From Megasphaera sp. AM44-1BH (GTDB lineage Bacteria; Bacillota; Negativicutes; Veillonellales; Megasphaeraceae): 64,000 nt of DNA. Positions 16,344-24,270 of the stretch are shown piece after piece. The stretch spans positions 5,725-69,724 of the forward strand of contig NZ_QSFA01000008.1 in NCBI RefSeq assembly GCF_003467125.1, read 5' to 3'. The position numbers and the translations under genes are program-made. Position 1 is the first letter of the stretch; every line of letters begins with the position of its first letter. The notes beneath the pieces were generated by a model. It was not told the origin of the DNA. It did no database searches and saw only the letters and a list, made by a program, of their open reading frames with translations.

Positions 16344-17531
16344 ATGTCTGAAACAATGAAAAAATTAGCAGCAGCCTATGCATCGGAAGTCATCAGGAAC
16401 CGCCGCTATCTCCACGCTCATCCGGAATTATCCTTCCACGAAACGAATACGGCCCAATGGATCCGGGACCATCTGGCAGCCATCGGCATTCCCACACTGC
16501 CCGGCATTACCGGCAACAGTACCGTCGGTGTCCTGAAAGGGACACAGCCCGGCCCTTCTATCGGACTGCGCGCCGATATCGACGCCCTGGGCCTCACGGA
16601 AGCCAATGACCTGCCTTATAAGAGTACTCATCCCGGCGTCATGCATGCCTGTGGTCATGATGCCCATACAGCGGTCCTCATGGCCATGGCGGAAATCTTT
16701 GCCTCTCACCGGGAACTCGTCCACGGCACGATATACTTCGTGTTCCAGCAAGGGGAAGAATTTCTCCCCGGCGGCGCCCAGCAGCTGGTCAAAGACGGCA
16801 TCATGGACCACATTGACTACATGTTTGCCTGGCATGCCGCAGCCCTTGAAAAAGTAGGCACTGTCGATATCGCCGCCGGCGTCCGCGAAGCCGCTGTCGG
16901 AACCTATGACCTCAAGATCACCGGCAAAGGCGGCCACGGCGGATTCCCTCACAAAGCCAACAATCCGGTCATCCCCGCAGCCGAACTGGTCAGCGCCATC
17001 AATCTGATTCCGGCCCTGAAATGCGATCCCCTGGAAAATTGCACCGTTTCGGTGAGCTACTTCCAGTGCGGTGTAGACGGCGTAGCCAATGTCATCCCTG
17101 AACGGGTCAGCATGGGCGGCAATATCCGCGTCCTCAATACGGATCTGCGCGACTACGTCATGAAAGAAATCGAACGACTGGCCAAAGCCATCTGTGCCGC
17201 TCATCAGTGCCAGTGTGACGTACATCTGGTTTATGGCTATCCCGCCAATACGGTCGATGCCACATGTAATGACATATTCCGCAAAGCTGCTGCATCCATG
17301 GGGCTTACGGTCCTCGACAACCCGCCCGTCCTCGGTGCCGAAGACTTCGCCTATTATGCCCAAGAAAAACCGGCTGGCATCGCCAAACTCGGCATGGCCG
17401 ATCCGACCGGTACCATCGCCCCCACGTCCCATCACAACCCCTGCTTTTACATCGATGACGAAAAGGGCCTGCCCCTGGCACTGGAATACATGCTTACGGT
17501 CTACGAAATGGCTCTGCAGGAATTGATGTAA
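16344..17531 (+). CDS. M20 family amidohydrolase/aminoacylase 1
   Basis: 395 aa from ATG 16344 with GAGGAGG upstream. Peptidase M20D features: HAHPELSFHE, MHACGHDAHTA (metal-binding Cys and His), QQGEEFLPGGAQ (metal-binding Glu), the dimerisation domain in the middle, and GAEDFAYY near the C-terminus. Relatives cleave N-acyl amino acids such as hippurate or indoleacetyl-aspartate. It begins 45 bp after activator 2 and could be co-transcribed with it. In this context N-aryl-acyl or N-acyl-aromatic amino acids are the natural candidates (inference). About as long as its paralogue at 17887. Confidence 0.92.
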   Translation: MSETMKKLAAAYASEVIRNRRYLHAHPELSFHETNTAQWIRDHLAAIGIPTLPGITGNSTVGVLKGTQPGPSIGLRADIDALGLTEANDLPYKSTHPGVMHACGHDAHTAVLMAMAEIFASHRELVHGTIYFVFQQGEEFLPGGAQQLVKDGIMDHIDYMFAWHAAALEKVGTVDIAAGVREAAVGTYDLKITGKGGHGGFPHKANNPVIPAAELVSAINLIPALKCDPLENCTVSVSYFQCGVDGVANVIPERVSMGGNIRVLNTDLRDYVMKEIERLAKAICAAHQCQCDVHLVYGYPANTVDATCNDIFRKAAASMGLTVLDNPPVLGAEDFAYYAQEKPAGIAKLGMADPTGTIAPTSHHNPCFYIDDEKGLPLALEYMLTVYEMALQELM

Positions 17532-17551
17532 TGTCAGACTAGACATGTATC

Positions 17552-17579
17552 TTGACAGAAAAGATTTTTTCAGTATAAT
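17552..17579 (+). promoter_or_regulatory. Consensus sigma-70 promoter of the T-box operon
   Basis: TTGACA (17552-17557), 16-bp spacer, TATAAT (17574-17579). Both hexamers are perfect. Transcription would start near 17586 and run into the T-box leader. Confidence 0.9.
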
Positions 17580-17609
17580 TTAGATATATCATTTTTTAAA
17601 AATATAAAG

Positions 17610-17850
17610 CAATTGCAAAAAGTAATGAAGGAACGAGTAGTATGGCTGAACATTTCAGAGAGCTGCCGCCTGGTGCAAGACAGCAGGGACGGCCATATGA
17701 AGTACATTCCTGAACTGCCCGGCTGAACGATAAGTAGGCCTGGCCGGAAAGCTCCCGTTACAGAGCACAAAAGCTGATCTAAATTCTTTAGATTAACAGG
17801 GTGGTACCGCGGATATATTTCGTCCCTCACGTACCGCCCTTTTTTGTTAC
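17610..17850 (+). promoter_or_regulatory. T-box riboswitch, specifier UAC (tRNA-Tyr)
   Basis: Recognisable parts in order: a GAGTAGTA motif (17634-17641), AGAGAGCTG of stem I, the specifier region GAAGTACATTCC with UAC at 17703-17705 (aligned with the GGC specifier of the B. subtilis glyQS leader from memory), the T-box core AACAGGGTGGTACCGCGG at about 17796-17813, and the terminator GGTGGTAC...GTACCGCCC followed by TTTTTT (to 17847). The UGGU of the bulge pairs with ACCA, as expected for tRNA-Tyr with discriminator A. Uncharged tRNA-Tyr should turn on the amidohydrolase and membrane protein genes downstream. Confidence 0.92.
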
Positions 17851-17886
17851 CTTCTATCATGATATTGCAGAAAGAGAGTGATTCCT

Positions 17887-19068
17887 ATGACCGATGTAAA
17901 AAAACTCGTAGAAGAATATGGTGACCAGATTATAAAGAACCGCCGCTATCTCCACGCCCACCCGGAACTGTCCTTCCAGGAAACGAATACGGCCGCCTGG
18001 ATCCGGGACCATCTGACAAAGGCCGGCATCGAACTGATGCCGGGCATTACGGGCAACAGTACCGTCGGCGTCCTCAAAGGCAGCCAGCCTGGCCCATCTA
18101 TCGGACTGCGCGCTGATTTCGATGCCCTGGGCCTTACGGAAACGAATGATCTTCCTTACAAGAGCACCAATCCCGGCGTCATGCACGCCTGCGGCCACGA
18201 TGCCCACGCCTCTATTCTCATGGCCGTTGCCGAAACCCTGGCCCGTCACCGCGAACTCGTCCGCGGCACAGTCTATTTTGTCTTCGAACAGGGCGAAGAA
18301 TTTCTCCCCGGCGGCGCCCAGCAGCTGGTCAAAGACGGCGTGATGGACTCTATCGACTACATGTTTGCCATCCACGTCAATGCTTCCGCCCCCCTCGGTC
18401 AGATTGATATCCATGATGGCGTCCGCTTCGCTGCTGTCGGCACGTACGACTTCAAGATCCGCGGCAAAGGCGGCCATGGCGGTTTCCCACACAAGGCCAA
18501 CAATCCTATCTTTGCGGCATCGGAACTGGTAAACGACATCGCCCTTATCCCGGCCCTCAAGTGCGACCCTCTGGCCAACTGCACCGTCTCCGTCAGCTAC
18601 CTCCACTGCGGTGTCGAAGGCGTAGCCAATGTCATTCCCGAAACGGTCAGCATGGGCGGCTGCGTCCGCGTTCTCGACACGGCTCTGCGCCAGTCGGTCA
18701 TGGAAGAAATCGAACGCCTGGGCAACAGCATCTGCGCTGCTCACCAGTGCGAAATCAAGACCACCATGGTATATGGCTATCCGGCCTGCAAGAATGATAC
18801 AGGCTGCGTATCCATCATGCAGGATGTTGCCACCAGTATGGGCATTACCAATGCCGACTGCCCGCCCAGCCTGGGTGCCGAAGATTTCGGCTATTTCAGC
18901 GAACAGAAGCCGGCAGCCGTCGCCTGGTTCGGTATGGGCGATCCGACCGGTGCCCACGAACTGACGCCGCATCACAACCCCAAATTCTACCTGTACGATG
19001 AAAAAGGCCTGCCCCTGGCCTTTGAATATCTGCTTTCCGTTTACCTGAAAGCAGCCAATACACTATAA
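17887..19068 (+). CDS. M20 family amidohydrolase/aminoacylase 2 (Tyr T-box controlled)
   Basis: 393 aa from ATG 17887 (AAAGAGAGTG upstream). Close paralogue of the gene at 16344: HAHPELSFQE, MHACGHDAHAS, EQGEEFLPGGAQ, GAEDFGYF and THHNP-like C-terminal HHNPKFYLYDEKGLPLA. Metal-dependent cytoplasmic hydrolase of the M20D group. Because the transcript starts with a tyrosine T-box, the enzyme probably frees tyrosine from an N-acyl or dipeptide-like precursor when the cell lacks it (inference from regulation). Followed after 15 bp by the DUF3100-like membrane protein, which may import that precursor. Confidence 0.92.
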   Translation: MTDVKKLVEEYGDQIIKNRRYLHAHPELSFQETNTAAWIRDHLTKAGIELMPGITGNSTVGVLKGSQPGPSIGLRADFDALGLTETNDLPYKSTNPGVMHACGHDAHASILMAVAETLARHRELVRGTVYFVFEQGEEFLPGGAQQLVKDGVMDSIDYMFAIHVNASAPLGQIDIHDGVRFAAVGTYDFKIRGKGGHGGFPHKANNPIFAASELVNDIALIPALKCDPLANCTVSVSYLHCGVEGVANVIPETVSMGGCVRVLDTALRQSVMEEIERLGNSICAAHQCEIKTTMVYGYPACKNDTGCVSIMQDVATSMGITNADCPPSLGAEDFGYFSEQKPAAVAWFGMGDPTGAHELTPHHNPKFYLYDEKGLPLAFEYLLSVYLKAANTL

Positions 19069-19083
19069 AAAGGAGTTGTTACT

Positions 19084-20235
19084 ATGAATGCCCTGGTTGC
19101 CCTCGGCCTGGTCTTCCTCATTTATTCCATCGGAGATTTCATCGCCGACAAGACAAAGGCCTTCGTCTCTATGCTGCTGGCCTGTGCCGTCATTTTCACG
19201 GCCGGTTTCTGGCTGGGCCTTCCCAAGACGATTTTTGCCGATTCGGGCCTCATCGCCTTTGCCAAAATTACCCTCTGCATGTTTCTCATCCATATCGGTA
19301 CGGCCATCAAGATCAATGATTTCGTCAAAGAATGGAAGACCGTCTTCGTCACCTTCTTTGCTACCCTTGCCGTAGCCGGTGGCGTCTTCTTTATCGGCCG
19401 CCTGTTCATCGACGCCTACTACGCCCTGGTCGGTGCCCCGGTCCTGGCCGGCGGGGTCGTCGCCTACCTGGTCATGTCGCCCATAGGGGATGTCCTGGGC
19501 CGGCCCGATATCAAGGTCTTTGCCGTACTGGTCCTGGTGTTCCAGAATTTCGTCGGCATCCCCATTGCCAGCTTTTTCTGTAAAAAAGAAGGGGACCGGG
19601 TCCGCACGGAATTCAACAATGGCACACTTACTGGCGGGGAAACAGAAAAGCATCTGAACCTTCGTCTGTTTCACATCCCGGAAAAATACAGTACGCCCAA
19701 TATCATCCTTTGCAAACTCTGTTTCGTTTCCTATATTTCCATGCTACTGGCCCAGGCTACGGGCATCAGCATCCTCATCTTCGGCCTCATCTTCGGCATC
19801 ATCCTTCATGAACTGGGCCTTCTGGAAGAAAACTGCCTGACTCAGGCCAATGCCCTGACCTTCGTCATGGCTGGCGCCGTCGCCATGATTTTCGTCGGCC
19901 TGACCAACACGACACCAGACATGCTCCTCGGCATGATTGCACCACTGCTGGTCGTCCTGGCCGTCGGTACAGTCAGCTGCTCTGTCATCGCTGTCATCGT
20001 CGGCCGGATCGTCCATTTCGACTGGAGACTCTCCATCGCCATGGCCGTCACGGCTTTCTTCGGCTTCCCCGGAACCTACCTCATTTCTCTGGAAGTATCC
20101 CGGGCCTGCGGCAGGACCGATGAAGAAAAAGAAGCTATCCTGCATTACATCATGCCCAAACTGGTCATCGCCGGCATCGTATCCGTATCGGTCGTCTCCG
20201 GCCTCCTGGCCAGCATCATGGTCCATTGGATCTGA
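19084..20235 (+). CDS. DUF3100-like integral membrane protein, probable transporter
   Basis: 383 aa from ATG 19084 with AAAGGAG upstream. About ten hydrophobic segments; no soluble domain other than a charged loop near residue 165-200 (KKEGDRVRTEFNNG). Conserved-looking blocks are IYSIGDFIADKTKAFVS at the N-terminus and SPIGDVLGRPDIKV in the centre. I assign it to the DUF3100 group from overall appearance and its typical pairing with M20 amidohydrolases; the family name needs a profile search. Co-transcription with amidohydrolase 2 behind the Tyr T-box suggests uptake of a tyrosine precursor or conjugate. Confidence 0.7.
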   Translation: MNALVALGLVFLIYSIGDFIADKTKAFVSMLLACAVIFTAGFWLGLPKTIFADSGLIAFAKITLCMFLIHIGTAIKINDFVKEWKTVFVTFFATLAVAGGVFFIGRLFIDAYYALVGAPVLAGGVVAYLVMSPIGDVLGRPDIKVFAVLVLVFQNFVGIPIASFFCKKEGDRVRTEFNNGTLTGGETEKHLNLRLFHIPEKYSTPNIILCKLCFVSYISMLLAQATGISILIFGLIFGIILHELGLLEENCLTQANALTFVMAGAVAMIFVGLTNTTPDMLLGMIAPLLVVLAVGTVSCSVIAVIVGRIVHFDWRLSIAMAVTAFFGFPGTYLISLEVSRACGRTDEEKEAILHYIMPKLVIAGIVSVSVVSGLLASIMVHWI

Positions 20236-20302
20236 TCTGTCTACAGATTTAACGGCAGAACCAAAAGGGTAATCTGGCAGATTCTCACCCGTGATAAACC
20301 AA

Positions 20303-20358
20303 AAGGAAACCGCAACAAAACGGCCTTGAGTGGTCATTTTGTTGCGGCTTCCTTTTTT
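20303..20358. terminator. Bidirectional terminator between convergent operons
   Basis: Long stem GGAAACCGCAACAAAA (about 20305-20320) with TTTTGTTGCGGCTTCC (about 20337-20352), followed by TTTTTT on the plus strand; the opposite strand is also T-rich. Serves the T-box operon and the GntR genes. Confidence 0.85.
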
Positions 20359-20380
20359 CTGCCCTTATTCGATGCAGGCC

Positions 20381-21055
20381 TTACTGAAAATAGCCGGGAA
20401 AAGATTGTTTGATCATTTCCTTTTCTTCATTATACCGGTTCAGGTGTGTCCGGGCCAGTTCATAGGCCTTATCCTCATCGCGGGCTTCTATGGCATCGAT
20501 GAGCTGCATATGATCGGCCAGGACCTGGGAGGCAGGCATGCACTGGAAACTCAGGACAATCGCCCGGTCGAAATGCGGTGCCGCCGCTTCGACGATTTCA
20601 CTCCAGTAGGGCTTTCCGCACAGCGTATAGAGGAGTCCATGAAATTTCTTGTCCAATTCAAAAATTTTGCGCACCTGCTTGCGGCCGATGTAATATTTCC
20701 AGACAATGACGTTTTCCCGCAGCCGGTCCAGATCGTCTGTCGTCAGTTTCCGGCAGGCTTCCCGGGCGATTTCCGCTTCCAGGACGGCCCGCAGCTGGCG
20801 CACTTCTTCCACCCGGTCTTCGTCAATGTACGAAACAAAGGTGCCACGCTTAGGCATGACGTCAATGAGATGATTCTTGTGCAGGTCCAGAATGGCCTCC
20901 CTGATGGGCGTACGGCTTACCTGAAACAAATCGCAATATTCCTTCTCGATAATCCGTTCACCCGGTTTGATTTCTACATTGACAATGTTATAGAGCAGAC
21001 AGCGCCGTACATACTGCCGCGATGACTCGTCTTCTTTTTTTGCCAGAATTTCCAT
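20381..21055 (-). CDS. GntR-family regulator with FCD domain, 1 of 3
   Basis: 224 aa from ATG 21055 (CAGGTGATAGGT before it; an in-frame GTG at 21064 is the alternative). N-terminal winged helix (LFQVSRTPIREAILDLHKNHLIDVMPKRGTFVS) and C-terminal all-helical FCD ligand-binding domain with the metal/acid-binding Asp and His positions (EL..KFH, DHMQLIDAI). FadR-subfamily regulators respond to small carboxylates such as hexuronates, lactate or fatty acyl-CoA. Third gene of a tandem of three paralogues on the minus strand. Confidence 0.9.
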   Translation of the reverse strand: MEILAKKEDESSRQYVRRCLLYNIVNVEIKPGERIIEKEYCDLFQVSRTPIREAILDLHKNHLIDVMPKRGTFVSYIDEDRVEEVRQLRAVLEAEIAREACRKLTTDDLDRLRENVIVWKYYIGRKQVRKIFELDKKFHGLLYTLCGKPYWSEIVEAAAPHFDRAIVLSFQCMPASQVLADHMQLIDAIEARDEDKAYELARTHLNRYNEEKEMIKQSFPGYFQ

Positions 21056-21101
21056 ACCTATCACCTGTTTCAGCCTGGTTCATCACGCCAAAAACCTCTT
21101 T

Positions 21102-21785
21102 TTATATAAAATAATCGGGATAGAGCTGCATCAATTTACGGATACCCGTTTCCTGATTGGTCATATGCTGGCGGACCAGCCGGGCCGCCTTATCTCCCTC
21201 ATGCGCTTCTATCGCTTTCAGCATATCTTCATGGACAGAAAGGGGAATATTTTTCGGTTCCAGAAAAGCATTGAGCATGCGGGCACGGGAATAATCGAGG
21301 CTGGCCCGCATCAGGGTCTGCCAGATATGAGGCCGGCTGCAGCCAGAAAAAACCGTTTCATGGAAGGCATTGTCGGCTTCAAAAAAAGCCTGTTTGTCCC
21401 CATCACCGGCTGCCTTCTGCTGCCGCTCCAGAATCTGATGCAGCTTTTTCAGACCCTCCTGGGGAAAATGCACGCAGGCTTCTTTCATGACCGCTTCTTC
21501 CAGGACAATGCGCATAAAGCGGGCTTCCCGTATCATCTGGGTATGCAGCCGGGATACGAAGGTGCCGCGCTGGGGGAGAATATCCAGCAGGCGGTCCTGT
21601 CCGAGATGGATGATGGCCTCCCGTACAGGCGTACGGCTCGTCTTCAGAAGATCGGCCACTTCCTGTTCGGACATGGCCGTTCCCGGCGTCAGATGGAGTG
21701 ACATAATATTATCGTACAACATGCGGTATACATAGGAACGCACCGTCTCCCGCCGGAGAGGTGGCGTAATTGTCAGATCAATCAT
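21102..21785 (-). CDS. GntR-family regulator with FCD domain, 2 of 3
   Basis: 227 aa from ATG 21785 (same CAGGTGATAACG leader type as the next gene). Winged helix LLKTSRTPVREAIIHLGQDRLLDILPQRGTFVS followed by an FCD domain (DNAFHETVFSGC, VHEDMLKAIEAHEGD). Closer to copy 3 than to copy 1: both begin IDLTITPP/IELTITPM and share the RTPVREA..HL recognition helix, suggesting overlapping operators. Likely co-transcribed with its neighbours (gaps 42 and 46 bp). Confidence 0.9.
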   Translation of the reverse strand: MIDLTITPPLRRETVRSYVYRMLYDNIMSLHLTPGTAMSEQEVADLLKTSRTPVREAIIHLGQDRLLDILPQRGTFVSRLHTQMIREARFMRIVLEEAVMKEACVHFPQEGLKKLHQILERQQKAAGDGDKQAFFEADNAFHETVFSGCSRPHIWQTLMRASLDYSRARMLNAFLEPKNIPLSVHEDMLKAIEAHEGDKAARLVRQHMTNQETGIRKLMQLYPDYFI

Positions 21786-21827
21786 CGTTATCACCTGATT
21801 CACATAGAGTAGCAGACGGGGCCCTCA

Positions 21828-22514
21828 TCACTTGAAAAAATCGGGATGGGCCGCCCGCAGCGCCGCCAGGTCGATGAGGATGCGGTCAATGTGTTCATTA
21901 ATATCCGCTTCTGCCTGGTCCGTTTCATGCTGCCGTATATGATTTACAAGTGACTGATGTTTGGCATATACAATGCCCATTTCTTCTTTGTTCAGTACAG
22001 AAAGCGCACGGGAACGCAGATAATCCAGATTGGCCTGCATCAGTGTCTGCCAGACGTGCGGCTTGCCGCAGCCGGCAAAAATGATGCCGTGCATTTCGTT
22101 GTCCAGGGTCATGAAGCGGGCGCTGTCACCGGCATCCATAGCATCCTTCTGATCCTGCAGGGACTGATCGAGCTGTCTCAGGTACATATCCGGCAGGTCC
22201 TGACAGGCCAGACGGATGACGGCCCGTTCGAGAGTCAGGCGCATGAAGCGGTTTTCTTCGATCAGTGCCGTATCTATTTTTGAAATGAACGTGCCCCTCT
22301 GGGGCAGGATTTCTACGAGTCCGTCCTGGGACAGATGGATAAAGGCCTCCCGTACCGGTGTCCGGCTGATATCCAGGTAGGAAGAAACTTCCTGTTCGGA
22401 AACAGCCGTTCCCGGGGTCAGCCGGACCGACATGATATTATGATACAACAGCCGGTATACATAAGCCCTGACGTTTTCCCGCGGTTCCATAGGTGTAATA
22501 GTAAGTTCAATCAT
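21828..22514 (-). CDS. GntR-family regulator with FCD domain, 3 of 3
   Basis: 228 aa from ATG 22514 (GAGGTTACACC upstream). Winged helix YLDISRTPVREAFIHLSQDGLVEILPQRGTFIS and FCD domain with DNEMHGIIFAGCGKPHVWQTLMQANLDYLRSRALSVLN. First gene of the regulator operon. A TATAAT with a TATG extension lies near 22580-22590 on the minus strand and may be its promoter. Probable targets are the adjacent cyclase/MFS and hexuronate operons (inference from proximity). Confidence 0.9.
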   Translation of the reverse strand: MIELTITPMEPRENVRAYVYRLLYHNIMSVRLTPGTAVSEQEVSSYLDISRTPVREAFIHLSQDGLVEILPQRGTFISKIDTALIEENRFMRLTLERAVIRLACQDLPDMYLRQLDQSLQDQKDAMDAGDSARFMTLDNEMHGIIFAGCGKPHVWQTLMQANLDYLRSRALSVLNKEEMGIVYAKHQSLVNHIRQHETDQAEADINEHIDRILIDLAALRAAHPDFFK

Positions 22515-22726
22515 GGTGTAACCTCATGCAGCTGATTACAGCTGCTTTCTTTATAATATCGATATTCCTGATAATAATATTATATCATACCGTCAATACA
22601 TAAGCCAGTTCTAATATACGTCCATCACAGGTAAGAAAGAAGCTTCCTGGCAGACCGTTTTTCTGACAGAAAGCATACAGATGACGGCAGTTGCCTTCAT
22701 ATTTACGTAAAAAGGCCAGGCAGGTT

Positions 22727-22773
22727 GAAAAAAAGACCTGCCGCATGATAGCAGGACTTTTCATGCGACAGGC
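22727..22773 (-). terminator. Terminator of the MFS-cyclase operon
   Basis: Stem of GCCTGTCGCATGA (minus strand) with TCATGCGGCAGGTC followed by TTTTTTT. Same GCATGA-type stem as the hairpin at 3213-3268. Confidence 0.85.
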
Positions 22774-22787
22774 TTATGATTCATTCC

Positions 22788-23465
22788 TTATTCAACTTCG
22801 GCAATGATAGTAACAGGCGCGCTGTCCACATCCAGTGCCCGGATAGGTGCCACGATGATACTCTTTACCGTTTTTCCATCAAGCGGCGAGAGCATCATAT
22901 CTTCAATGACGGTTACGAATTTATCCGTATAGTAACCCAAAAGCCAGTGATGGGCTTCTGTCGCGTAGTCATTGCATACCGATCCGAGGGACAGAGAATC
23001 GAGACCGATGGTGCAGAGATTGGGGAAATTTTCGACGAGATACTTGCACAGGCCTGGATGGGCGCTCGGGTTTTCGTATTTATATCCCTGGGGATTCAGT
23101 TCTTTCTGCTTTTCAAATCCCGTGCGGAACAAGAGCAGTTTTGCTTTGGCAATCTGATCTTTGTACGGCATGACATCTTCCGCCGTAATGACTTCTTTAA
23201 ATGTTTTTGGAATGTCGAGGATGAGGATATCATCGCCTTTGAAGCAGAAGTAATCCATCGGCAGTTCTGTAATTTTCGGTCCTTTGGCATTGAAATGGCG
23301 CGGTGCGTCGTAGTGTGTACCATAATGATTGGGAATAGTCATGACCGACGTATTGCAGAAACTGCCATTGATACCGATGATGTCGTGCCGTCCGGATGTG
23401 TAGACCGGCGCGTCAGGCCAGGCAATCTGCCCTTCGGCAATAGGATAAGAAAGATATACGTACAT
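22788..23465 (-). CDS. Cyclase-family (kynurenine-formamidase-like) hydrolase 1
   Basis: 225 aa from ATG 23465 (AAAGGAGTG upstream). Contains the family signature HYGTHYDAPRHF near residue 47, the His/Asp cluster that binds a divalent metal, and a DSLSLG segment later on. Members hydrolyse N-formylkynurenine, isatin or other cyclic amides. The paralogue encoded next to it and the MFS carrier upstream form one operon. A role in opening an imported cyclic or amidated carboxylate is plausible; the substrate cannot be read from the sequence. Confidence 0.85.
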   Translation of the reverse strand: MYVYLSYPIAEGQIAWPDAPVYTSGRHDIIGINGSFCNTSVMTIPNHYGTHYDAPRHFNAKGPKITELPMDYFCFKGDDILILDIPKTFKEVITAEDVMPYKDQIAKAKLLLFRTGFEKQKELNPQGYKYENPSAHPGLCKYLVENFPNLCTIGLDSLSLGSVCNDYATEAHHWLLGYYTDKFVTVIEDMMLSPLDGKTVKSIIVAPIRALDVDSAPVTIIAEVE

Positions 23466-23514
23466 ACTAAATCACTCCTTTTTATCAATGGGTAACGCTG
23501 TATTCAAGGCAGCA

Positions 23515-24216
23515 TTATTTCTTTTCTACGAAGGCAACGGCACGAATAGGGGAGCCGGAGCCATCTTTAATCTTGAGGGGCAGCGTTGCAAACAGGACTT
23601 CATCGGGAAGGGTTCCCAGATTGTACAGGTTTTCGATGATCAGGATACCTTTGGGAAGGAGCGTCTTATGAGTCGGATCCGTCCCGCCGAATACGTCGAG
23701 AGCCAGGGCATCGCAGCCGACGATTTTCACTTTCTTTTCTGCCAGATACTGGGCACCGTCTTCTGCCAGACCCGGCCAGTCCGACAAGAATTTATCATAA
23801 TCCGGTTTCAGGGCGTACAGTTTGTCCCATCCGAAATGGAGAAGTACGACATCGCCTTCCTGAATTTCTACGTGCTCTTTTTCCCATGCGATGATATCGT
23901 CTTTATGAAGAAGTCCCAATGCCCCGACCTGTGTCGCTTCGATTTTGACGGCATGACCGAAGAACTGTTTGAGCGGCACTTCATTGACCGGCGTTGCACC
24001 TGTTATAAAGTGACGCGGTGCATCGAGGTGGGTACCGCAGTGTTCACCCATGGTAACGGCATAGTGGGTAGCGGGATCGCCCATTTCTGTCGATTCTACA
24101 ATATTGTGATAGAAATGCTGGTGTGTCGGCCAGACCGGCATGCCTTCTTCCATAGTAAGCGTCAGATCGACAACATCCATTCCTTCTAATGCAGCAGCTA
24201 ATTCTTTCGTATTCAT
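23515..24216 (-). CDS. Cyclase-family (kynurenine-formamidase-like) hydrolase 2
   Basis: 233 aa from ATG 24216 (AAGGGAGATG upstream). Signature EHCGTHLDAPRHF (about residue 58) and CDALALDVFG. Only moderately similar to hydrolase 1, so the pair may act on different substrates or as hetero-oligomer. It lies 54 bp downstream of the MFS gene and 49 bp upstream of hydrolase 1. Confidence 0.85.
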   Translation of the reverse strand: MNTKELAAALEGMDVVDLTLTMEEGMPVWPTHQHFYHNIVESTEMGDPATHYAVTMGEHCGTHLDAPRHFITGATPVNEVPLKQFFGHAVKIEATQVGALGLLHKDDIIAWEKEHVEIQEGDVVLLHFGWDKLYALKPDYDKFLSDWPGLAEDGAQYLAEKKVKIVGCDALALDVFGGTDPTHKTLLPKGILIIENLYNLGTLPDEVLFATLPLKIKDGSGSPIRAVAFVEKK

Positions 24217-24270
24217 GTAAAAACATCTCCCTTTCGAAAAATCACACAGTTGCTATCATGAAGACAGATT

